Source: Falsiroseomonas sp.
GTDB taxonomy: Bacteria; Pseudomonadota; Alphaproteobacteria; Acetobacterales; Acetobacteraceae
Assembly: GCF_030695085.1 (NCBI RefSeq)
Contig: NZ_JAUYTS010000013.1
Location: 1 to 39,510, forward strand
Direction of reading: 5' to 3'
Length of the DNA: 39,510 bases
Part shown: piece by piece, positions 1 through 7,319 of the stretch
Numbering within the stretch: the first letter of the stretch is position 1
Layout of the letters: the number at the start of each line of letters is the position of its first letter
Program-made: the position numbers and the translations under genes
The notes under the pieces: generated by a model
The model's input: only the letters and a program-made list of their open reading frames with translations
What the model was told of the DNA's origin: nothing
Databases searched by the model: none

Positions 1-840
<840 letters not shown>

Positions 841-846
841 GGATTG

Positions 847-1782
847 ATGAGCAGCACCACGATTCCCGTCGCGGCCGGCAACACCGGCAGCGACCTGTCC
901 GAGGTCCGCGACTGGATCGCGTTGCTGAAGCCGCGCGTGCTGACCCTGGTGGTGTTCACCGGCCTGATCGGGCTGCTGGTGGCGCCGGGGTCGATCCACC
1001 CGGTGCTGGGGCTGACGGCGGTGCTCTGCATCACCCTCGGCGCCGGTGCCGCTGGTGCGCTGAACATGTGGTATGACCGCGATATCGACGCGATCATGCG
1101 CCGCACCCAGCGGCGGCCGATCCCGGCCGGGCGCATCGCACCGAATGCGGCGCTGGGCTTCGGCATCGTGCTGTCCGTCATCTCCGTCGCCATGATGGGG
1201 CTGGCGACGAACTGGGTAGCGGCCGGCTGGCTCGCCTTCTCCATCCTGTTCTACGTGGTAATCTACACCGCCTGGCTGAAGCGCCGGACCAGCCAGAACA
1301 TCGTCATCGGCGGCGCCGCCGGCGCCTTCCCGCCGATCATCGGCTGGGCCGCTGTCACAGGCGATGTCACGCTGGTGCCCTGGCTGCTGTTCACCATCGT
1401 CTTCGCCTGGACGCCGCCGCATTTCTGGGCGCTCTCGCTCTGGGCGCATGGCGACTACGCCCGCGCCGGCGTGCCGATGCTGCCGGTGGTGGAAGGCGCG
1501 CGGGAGACGCGGAAGCAGATCCTGATCTACACGGTGGTGCTGGCGGTCGCCGGCCTGACGCCGTGGTTCGTGGGCTTCGCCGGCCTGCCCTATGCCGCGG
1601 TGGCCACGCTGCTCGGCGGCGGCTTCCTGTACCATGCGATCCGCACCTTGCGGGAAGCGCAGGATGAGACCGGCCGCAGCCTGGTGCAGGATGCGGCGGC
1701 GCGGAAGACCTTCGCCTATTCGCTGATGTACCTGTTCATCCTGTTCGGCGCCCTGGCCATCGACCGACTGGTGCTCGGATGA
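847..1782 (+). CDS. ctaB: Protohaem IX farnesyltransferase (haem O synthase)
   Basis: Integral membrane prenyltransferase of about 311 residues, the usual length for the CyoE/CtaB family. It adds a farnesyl group to haem B to make haem O, the precursor of haem A for the oxidase encoded by ctaD. The first aspartate-rich site is visible at about residues 71-95 (NMWYDRDID followed by MRRTQRRPIPAGR). The segment around YTAWLKRRTSQNIVIGG and the helices rich in G, A and L also match the family. I start at ATG 847 rather than the in-frame TTG at 844, because an AAGGA-type ribosome site lies at 838-843. The stop overlaps the start of the next small gene (ATGA), which implies translational coupling. 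Confidence 0.95.
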   Translation: MSSTTIPVAAGNTGSDLSEVRDWIALLKPRVLTLVVFTGLIGLLVAPGSIHPVLGLTAVLCITLGAGAAGALNMWYDRDIDAIMRRTQRRPIPAGRIAPNAALGFGIVLSVISVAMMGLATNWVAAGWLAFSILFYVVIYTAWLKRRTSQNIVIGGAAGAFPPIIGWAAVTGDVTLVPWLLFTIVFAWTPPHFWALSLWAHGDYARAGVPMLPVVEGARETRKQILIYTVVLAVAGLTPWFVGFAGLPYAAVATLLGGGFLYHAIRTLREAQDETGRSLVQDAAARKTFAYSLMYLFILFGALAIDRLVLG

Positions 1783-1907
1783 CGCCGGAGGAGAAGCTGG
1801 CTTTCGAGAAGCGGCGTCGCGGCCGCAACTGGGCGATGCTCGGCGCGCTGCTCGCGCTGGTGGTGTTGTTCTACTTCATCGCGACCGCACGTCTGATGCA
1901 GAGCTGA
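1779..1907 (+). CDS. Small CoxF-like oxidase-assembly membrane protein
   Basis: A 42-residue gene that fills the gap between ctaB and ctaG. Its ATG overlaps the ctaB stop as ATGA, and its own stop lies four bases before the ctaG start. The product has a charged N-terminus (MTPEEKLAFEKRRRGRN) and one hydrophobic helix at about residues 19-36, ending in ATARLMQS. Alphaproteobacterial oxidase operons commonly carry such a small single-helix protein, called CoxF, at exactly this place. The assignment rests on position, size and topology; its molecular role in oxidase assembly is not established. Confidence 0.8.
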   Translation: MTPEEKLAFEKRRRGRNWAMLGALLALVVLFYFIATARLMQS

Positions 1908-1911
1908 GGCC

Positions 1912-2529
1912 ATGACCCCGGAACAGCGCAGCAACCTCGCCCGCCGCAACCGCCGCACCGTGCTGGCTGCCTTCACCGGCGTGGCGGGCATGGTGGGCGT
2001 GAGCTTCGCGGCCGTGCCGTTGTATGACCTGTTCTGCCGCGTCACCGGCTTCAACGGCACGCCGATGATCGGCGGCGGCGCCGCGCCCGGGGCCGGGGAG
2101 CAGGTGCTGACCATCCGCTTCAACGCCAACACGCAGCCCAATCTGCCCTGGCGCTTCCAGCCCGCGACACCCAGCATGCGGCTGCTTGTGGGGGAGGAGG
2201 GGGTGGCCTTCTACAACGCCACCAGCACCGGGGACCGGCCCTCCACCGGCATCTCCACCTACAATGTGACGCCGGAAGTGGTGGGCAAGTATTTCCACAA
2301 GACCGCCTGCTTCTGCTTCGAGGAACAGACCCTCCAGCCTGGCCAGCATGTGGACATGCCGCTGGCCTTCTGGGTGGACCCGGCGATCAGCCAGGACCCG
2401 AACACGCGGGACATCCGCACCATCACGGTCAGCTACACCTTCTTCCGCAGCCTGGCGGATGCCGAGCGGGCCGGTGCCCTGGCCAGCGCCGGCACCCATG
2501 TCGGCCGCCGGCCGGCCGCCACGCCGTGA
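1912..2529 (+). CDS. ctaG: Cytochrome c oxidase assembly protein CtaG/Cox11
   Basis: A copper chaperone of 205 residues that delivers Cu to the CuB site of subunit I. An N-terminal membrane anchor spans about residues 15-40 (VLAAFTGVAGMVGVSFAAVP). It is followed by the conserved YDLFCRVTGFNG segment and a periplasmic immunoglobulin-like domain. The copper-binding motif CFCFEEQ sits at about residue 134, preceded by YFHKTA, and FWVDP follows; all are diagnostic for Cox11. The C-terminal tail after the SYTFFR strand is low in complexity. The gene lies between the CoxF-like gene and ctaE, the canonical order. Confidence 0.96.
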   Translation: MTPEQRSNLARRNRRTVLAAFTGVAGMVGVSFAAVPLYDLFCRVTGFNGTPMIGGGAAPGAGEQVLTIRFNANTQPNLPWRFQPATPSMRLLVGEEGVAFYNATSTGDRPSTGISTYNVTPEVVGKYFHKTACFCFEEQTLQPGQHVDMPLAFWVDPAISQDPNTRDIRTITVSYTFFRSLADAERAGALASAGTHVGRRPAATP

Positions 2530-2635
2530 GACGCGACGAGGCGATGGCAGGGGCTTGAAAACGCCGCCGCCATCGAGGATTGATTTCGCGCAGCCCGCCA
2601 GGATGCGCGCAGACTGAACGGATACCAGGACGACC

Positions 2636-3472
2636 ATGGCAACCGAATCCGGCCACCCGACCTACAAGCACCCCTACCATCTGGTGGACCCGTCGCCCTG
2701 GCCGCTGCTTGGCGCCCTGGCCGGCGGCGTGATGATGTTCGGCATCGTCATGATCGCGCATTACGGCAGCTGGTGGGCCTTCGGCCTCGGCACCGTGGGC
2801 GTGCTGGCGACCATGTTCTTCTGGTGGCGCGACATCCTGAAGGAAAGCGCGACCGCCGGTCTGCATTCCCCGGTGGTGCGCCTCGGCCTGCGCTACGGCA
2901 TGATCCTGTTCATCGCCTCGGAGGTGATGTTCTTCGTCGCCTTCTTCTGGGCCTATTTCCACTTCGCGCTGTTCCCGGACCATGTCGCGGGCTCCGCCGC
3001 CGCCACCGCGGTCTGGCCGCCGGCCGGCACGCTGACCTTCGACCCCTTCGGCCTGCCGCTGCTCAACACCCTGATCCTGCTGCTGTCCGGCACCACGGTG
3101 ACCTGGGCGCACCACGCGTTGCTGCAGAATGACCGCAAGGGGCTGATCACCGGCCTGGCGCTGACGGTGTTCCTCGGGGCGTTCTTCACCTTCTTCCAGG
3201 TGGTGGAATACATGGAGGCGCCGTTCGCCTTCACCGGCGGCGTCTATCCCTCCATCTTCTTCCTCGCCACCGGCTTCCACGGCTTCCATGTGATCGTCGG
3301 CACCATCTTCCTGGCCGTCTGCCTGGTGCGCGCGGTGCGCGGCACCATCACGCCGCAGAAGCATTTCGGCTTCGAGGCGGCGGCCTGGTACTGGCATTTC
3401 GTGGACGTGGTCTGGCTGTTCCTGTTCGTCACCATCTACTGGTGGGGCGCCGGCGAGATCATGCCGCACTGA
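2636..3472 (+). CDS. ctaE: Cytochrome c oxidase subunit III
   Basis: 278 residues with about seven hydrophobic helices, typical of subunit III, which stabilises subunit I and binds structural lipid. Characteristic stretches are HPYHLVDPSPWP at the N-terminus, SEVMFFVAFFWAYFH, TTVTWAHHALL, ATGFHGFHVIVGT, and the C-terminal AAAWYWHFVDVVWLFLF. A 106-base spacer separates it from ctaG, and a hairpin terminator follows 25 bases after the stop. It is therefore the last gene of the oxidase operon. Confidence 0.97.
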   Translation: MATESGHPTYKHPYHLVDPSPWPLLGALAGGVMMFGIVMIAHYGSWWAFGLGTVGVLATMFFWWRDILKESATAGLHSPVVRLGLRYGMILFIASEVMFFVAFFWAYFHFALFPDHVAGSAAATAVWPPAGTLTFDPFGLPLLNTLILLLSGTTVTWAHHALLQNDRKGLITGLALTVFLGAFFTFFQVVEYMEAPFAFTGGVYPSIFFLATGFHGFHVIVGTIFLAVCLVRAVRGTITPQKHFGFEAAAWYWHFVDVVWLFLFVTIYWWGAGEIMPH

Positions 3473-3497
3473 GCGGCCCCCGGATGTTCCACGCAAC

Positions 3498-3536
3498 GAC
3501 CCCGTCCGCCTCGGCGGGCGGGGTCGCGCCATTTTT
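3498..3536 (+). terminator. Rho-independent terminator after ctaE
   Basis: A 13-base stem (3498-3510 with 3513-3525, one G-T wobble) folds into a very GC-rich hairpin. It is followed, after GCGCCA, by a run of five T at 3532-3536. It sits between the ctaE stop and the SURF1 gene, so it probably separates the oxidase operon from the SURF1/M32 pair. Confidence 0.75.
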
Positions 3537-3547
3537 GGGCCAATGCA

Positions 3548-4261
3548 ATGGATAGGGCCGGCATGACCGGAGGCCCGACCTGGCGCCGGTTGCTGGTGCC
3601 CGTGCTGGTGATCCTGCCGGTGCTGGCCGTGCTGGTGGCACTCGGCACCTGGCAGGTGCAGCGGATGGGCTGGAAGACCCAGCTGCTGGCCGAGATCGCC
3701 GCCGCCGAGGCGAGCCCCGCCATGCCCATCCCCGCCAACCCGCAACCCTGGACCAAGGTCGCCGTCACCGGCCGCCTGGACCATGGGCGGGAGGCGCTGC
3801 TGGGGCTGGAGGTGCGTGGGCCCGTGCTCGGCACCCACCTGCTGGTGCCGCTGCTGCGGGAGGATGCGCCGCCGATCCTGGTGGATCGCGGCTGGGTGCC
3901 GCTGGAAAGCCGCCTCCCGATCGCCCGGCCGGAGGGGCTGGTGACGCTGGAGGGCTATGTGCGCCCCGGCGAATCCGCCGGCCTGTTCGCCGCGACGGAT
4001 GATACCGCCGGCCGGCGCTTCTACAGCTTCGTGCCGGAGGCCATCGGCGCCGCGCTGGGGCTGGAACGGGTGGCACCCTATGGGCTGGTGGTGCTCGGCG
4101 CGGCGAATGGCCCGCCTGGGGCGCTACCAGACCCGGCGCGCAGCCTGCCGCGCCCGACCAACAGCCATCTCGGCTATGTCATCACCTGGTATGGGCTGGC
4201 GCTGTCCCTGCTCGGCGTCTTCGCCGTCTGGGCCCGCCGCCGCCTGAAGGACCCCGCATGA
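3548..4261 (+). CDS. SURF1 family oxidase assembly protein
   Basis: 237 residues, the usual SURF1 size. SURF1 helps insert haem A into subunit I. There is an N-terminal membrane helix (residues about 14-35) followed at once by the family motif LGTWQVQRMGWK. A periplasmic domain contains VDRGWVP and EGYVRPGE, and a second helix at the C-terminus includes NSHLGYVITWYGLALSLLG. ATG 3548 is used here; ATG 3563 five codons later is equally possible. The stop overlaps the next start as ATGA, so the M32 peptidase is translated from the same message. Confidence 0.93.
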   Translation: MDRAGMTGGPTWRRLLVPVLVILPVLAVLVALGTWQVQRMGWKTQLLAEIAAAEASPAMPIPANPQPWTKVAVTGRLDHGREALLGLEVRGPVLGTHLLVPLLREDAPPILVDRGWVPLESRLPIARPEGLVTLEGYVRPGESAGLFAATDDTAGRRFYSFVPEAIGAALGLERVAPYGLVVLGAANGPPGALPDPARSLPRPTNSHLGYVITWYGLALSLLGVFAVWARRRLKDPA

Positions 4262-5739
4262 CCGCCTATCAGCGCCTGACCGCCCGCTTCGCCCGCCTCG
4301 GCGCCCTGGGGGAGGCGGCGGGGATGCTGCATTGGGATGCCAGCGCCATGATGCCGCCGGGCGGTGGCGTGGCGCGGGGTGAACAACTCGCGGCACTCGC
4401 CGGGCTGCGGCATGAGCTGCTGGTCTCGCCGGAGGTATCGCTCGACCTCGGCGAGGCGACCGCCCCCGATGCCTGGGGACAGGCCAATCTGGAGCTGATG
4501 CGCCACGCCCATCTGCGCGCCACGGCGCTGCCGACCGCGCTGGTGGAGGCGGTGGAGCGGGCCAATTCGGCCTGCGAGAAGGTCTGGCGCCAGGCCAAGG
4601 CCGCCGCCGATTTCGACCTGGTTCGCCCCTACCTGACCGAAGTGGTGCGCCTGCAGCGGGAAGTGGCGCAGGGGCTGGGGGAGGCGCTGGGCATGGCGCC
4701 CTATGATGCGCTGATGGATGGCTACCAGCGCGGTGTCACCGCGGCGGATGTGGACCCGGTCTTCGCGGCCTATGAATCCTGGCTGGCCGAGGCGCTGCCG
4801 CGGGCGGAGGCGATCCAGGCCGCGCGTGGCCCTGCCTTGCCACTGCCCGGCCCCTTCCCGGTGGCCGCCCAGCGCGATCTGTGCCGCGCCATGGCGCAGG
4901 CGGTGGGGCTGGATTTCAACCATGCGCGGCTGGATGAAAGCCTGCACCCCTTCTGCGGCGGCACCCCCACCGATGTCCGCATCACCACCTTCTATGACGA
5001 GGCCAATGTCGCCAAGGCGCTGCTCGGCGTGCTGCATGAGACCGGCCACGCCATGTATGAGCGCGGCCTGCCGGAGGCCTTCGCCCGGCAGCCGGTGGGC
5101 GAGGCGGCGGGGATGGCGGCGCATGAATCGCAATCCCTGATCGTCGAGATGCAGGCCTGCCGCTCAGATGCTTTTTTGCAATTTCTCGGCGCGCGATTGC
5201 AGACCGCCTTCGGTGGTGATCCAGCCCCCTATGCGGCGGCAAATCTCGCGAAACTCTGGCGCCGGGTGGAGCGGGGGTTCATTCGCGTCGATGCGGATGA
5301 AATGACCTACCCCGCCCATGTCATCCTGCGCTTCCGCCTGGAACGCGCGCTGATCGAGGGAAGCCTGGAGGTGGCGGAACTGCCGCAGGCCTGGAATGAG
5401 GGCCTCGCCAGGTCGCTGGGCATCACCCCGCCGCATGATGCGCTGGGCTGCCTGCAGGACATCCACTGGCATGACGGCGCCTTCGGCTACTTCCCCAGCT
5501 ACACGCTGGGCGCCATGGCCGCCGCGCAGCTGATGGCGGCGCTGCGCCGGGCGGAACCGGATCTGGATGCCCAGCTCGCCCGCGGCGACATGGCGCCGAT
5601 GATGGCCTGGCTGCAGGACAAGGTGCATGGCCAGGGCGCTCGCCTCGGCTTCCAGGACCTGCTGCGGGCTGCCACCGGCAAGGCGCTGGACCCCGCTGAC
5701 TTCACCGCGCATCTGACGGCGCGCTACCTGACCGACTGA
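4258..5739 (+). CDS. Carboxypeptidase Taq family (M32) metallopeptidase
   Basis: 493 residues, matching the cytoplasmic zinc carboxypeptidases of family M32, which remove C-terminal residues from peptides. The N-terminus carries AGMLHWDASAMMP. The zinc site HETGH is at about residues 260-264, and the third ligand is the glutamate in HESQS at about residue 290. The later segment DEMTYPAHVILRFRLE and the C-terminal DIHWHDGAFGYFPSYTLG are typical of M32. It starts inside the SURF1 stop codon. Its last 16 bases overlap the end of the cytochrome c gene on the other strand. Nothing suggests a direct role in oxidase assembly; the pairing with SURF1 is probably positional. Confidence 0.95.
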   Translation: MTAYQRLTARFARLGALGEAAGMLHWDASAMMPPGGGVARGEQLAALAGLRHELLVSPEVSLDLGEATAPDAWGQANLELMRHAHLRATALPTALVEAVERANSACEKVWRQAKAAADFDLVRPYLTEVVRLQREVAQGLGEALGMAPYDALMDGYQRGVTAADVDPVFAAYESWLAEALPRAEAIQAARGPALPLPGPFPVAAQRDLCRAMAQAVGLDFNHARLDESLHPFCGGTPTDVRITTFYDEANVAKALLGVLHETGHAMYERGLPEAFARQPVGEAAGMAAHESQSLIVEMQACRSDAFLQFLGARLQTAFGGDPAPYAAANLAKLWRRVERGFIRVDADEMTYPAHVILRFRLERALIEGSLEVAELPQAWNEGLARSLGITPPHDALGCLQDIHWHDGAFGYFPSYTLGAMAAAQLMAALRRAEPDLDAQLARGDMAPMMAWLQDKVHGQGARLGFQDLLRAATGKALDPADFTAHLTARYLTD

Positions 5740-6074
5740 AGGTAGTCCGCCACCGCCGCACGCTCCGCCGCCTGCGGCAGGCTGTTCGCGCCCATCCAGG
5801 TGCCGGGGAACATTTCCTCCGGATCGACCAGGAAGCGCAGCAGCCGGTCGCGGTCCCAGGCCGCGCCGGCCTGTTCCAGCGCGGGGGAGTAGCCGAAGGC
5901 GGGGTCGCCGCCGATGCGCCGCCCCATCACGCCGGCCAGGTTCGGCCCGGCCTGTTCCGGGGCGCCGCGTTCCACGGCGTGGCAACTGGCGCAGTGGTTC
6001 TCGAACACCGCCTGCCCCTGCTGCGCCAGCGCCAACCCCGGCAGCGCCAGCAGCAGCAGAACGCCACGGATCAC
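5724..6074 (-). CDS. Small periplasmic class I cytochrome c
   Basis: 116 residues with an N-terminal signal peptide (MIRGVLLLLALPGLALAQ). One haem-binding CASCH motif follows at about residues 33-37. A segment with PNLAGVMGRRIG and a distal methionine in the MFPGTWMG region is a good candidate for the axial ligand. It resembles mitochondrial-type small electron carriers. The start overlaps the stop of the upstream propeller gene (ATGA), so the two are co-translated. It probably passes electrons in the periplasm; the partner is unknown, though the oxidase genes are close by. Confidence 0.93.
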   Translation of the reverse strand: MIRGVLLLLALPGLALAQQGQAVFENHCASCHAVERGAPEQAGPNLAGVMGRRIGGDPAFGYSPALEQAGAAWDRDRLLRFLVDPEEMFPGTWMGANSLPQAAERAAVADYLQSVR

Positions 6075-7090
6075 AGGCCGTATTCGATCCGGACGATGCG
6101 GTCCGTGCCGCTCTCACCGCCCCAGGCCTCGCCCGCCACGCCGTCCATCTGGCGCACATTGGCGCCGGGCCGGTTCGAGGGGAAGGACAGGAAGCTCTCA
6201 TCCGCCGGGTCGAAGCGGACGATGGCGTTGGCCGGGAAGTCGGTCAGCCAGACCTTGTCCGAGGGGTCCACATAGACCGAATAGGCGCGCGGCCGCTCAC
6301 CCGGCAGGCGCCAGGCCTTCCAGGACCCGTCGCGCGGGTCGTGGACGGAAACGTTGCCGCTGTTCCACTCACTGATCCACAGCCGGCCCGCACTGTCGGT
6401 CCAGACCCGGCGGGCGCCCTGGTTCGGCGTCGGCGGCTCGACGATCCGCACCCGGGCGGTGTCCAGATCCTCGATCTGCGCCAGGTGGTTGCCGGCCAGC
6501 GAGACGTACCAGATGGTGCCCTGGGGCGTGCGGGTGATGCCATAGGCGCCGCGGCCGCGCGGGGCCTCCCACACATCCAGCTGCTCGGAGGCGGGCTTGA
6601 AGCGGCCATAGATGCCGTTCTGGCCGGTGAACCAGTAGGTGCCGTGGCTGTCGAAGACGCCGGTGTTGAGGTTGCCGTTGGCGAAGCGGTCCGGCAGTTT
6701 CCAGACCTGCACGCGGTGGTCCTTCGGATCGACGCGGGCGATGGCGTTCTGCCCGCCCTCCGTCACCCAGGCGGCGCCATCCGGGCCGGTGATGACACCA
6801 TGCGGCCGGGCGCCCGGGCCGAGCTTCACCTCATGGATCGACCCGTCGCGCGGGTTCAGCCGGTTCAGCGTGCCGTTGCGCTGGCCGCAGAACCAGAAGG
6901 TCCCATCGCCGGCGGCGGTGATGTCGCGCGAGCCGACGCGCTCCGTCGATCCGGGTTGCCTGGCGTCGAACCAGGTCACCCGGTAGCCGGGCGGTGGGCT
7001 TGGCGTGGCGGCGGCGCCGGGCTGGGTCTTCAGCAGAGCAGGGGCGGCGAGGGCCGCTCCGGTCAGGGTCAACAGATCGCGGCGGCGCAT
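6071..7090 (-). CDS. Tat-exported Vgb-like beta-propeller protein
   Basis: 339 residues beginning with a twin-arginine signal (MRRRDLLTLTGAALAAPALL). The rest is a series of roughly 40-residue blades of the type seen in virginiamycin B (streptogramin) lyase and other NHL/SMP-like propellers, for example GPDGAAWVTEGGQNAIARVDP and VDPSDKVWLTDFPANAIVRFDP. The fold assignment is good. Activity as an antibiotic lyase is doubtful: the protein is exported and is translationally coupled to a cytochrome c, which points to an unknown periplasmic redox or binding role. The start codon lies 230 bases from the divergent sensor kinase. Confidence 0.85.
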   Translation of the reverse strand: MRRRDLLTLTGAALAAPALLKTQPGAAATPSPPPGYRVTWFDARQPGSTERVGSRDITAAGDGTFWFCGQRNGTLNRLNPRDGSIHEVKLGPGARPHGVITGPDGAAWVTEGGQNAIARVDPKDHRVQVWKLPDRFANGNLNTGVFDSHGTYWFTGQNGIYGRFKPASEQLDVWEAPRGRGAYGITRTPQGTIWYVSLAGNHLAQIEDLDTARVRIVEPPTPNQGARRVWTDSAGRLWISEWNSGNVSVHDPRDGSWKAWRLPGERPRAYSVYVDPSDKVWLTDFPANAIVRFDPADESFLSFPSNRPGANVRQMDGVAGEAWGGESGTDRIVRIEYGL

Positions 7091-7122
7091 CGCATCCTCC
7101 CTATCGTGCTGTCTCGGATCGT

Positions 7123-7185
7123 CTGGCCGATCAACTGGCCCGGTTCAACCTGGCCCGGTACAACCTGGCCCGGCTCAACTGGCCG
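7123..7185. repeat. 15-bp minisatellite upstream of the sensor kinase
   Basis: Three complete 15-base units (7135-7149, 7150-7164, 7165-7179) differ at one or two positions and follow the pattern CTGGCCCGGNNCAAC. An incomplete copy precedes them and a truncated copy follows. They lie in the 229-base divergent intergenic region between the propeller gene and the kinase. The plus-strand frame can be read as a degenerate five-residue repeat (ARFNL, ARYNL, ARLNW), but no credible gene contains it. Apart from this array I see nothing else recognisable in the intergenic region. Confidence 0.85.
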
Positions 7186-7319
7186 CTTTCGCACCGGTAG
7201 CTTCGCCCGGCATCTTGTGCGGCGGCCCCAGGCCTGCAAGCTGAGACAACCCGGAAGACCACGCGCATGTCCCAAGGGTTGCACTCGGCCAAGTTGCGGC
7301 GGGCTGATATAGTGCTGTG

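Noticed and set aside
2429..3838. A 469-codon minus-strand frame rich in Gly, His and Gln
   Set aside because: It lies opposite ctaE and the start of SURF1, both certain genes, and has the low-complexity composition of GC-rich antisense reading.
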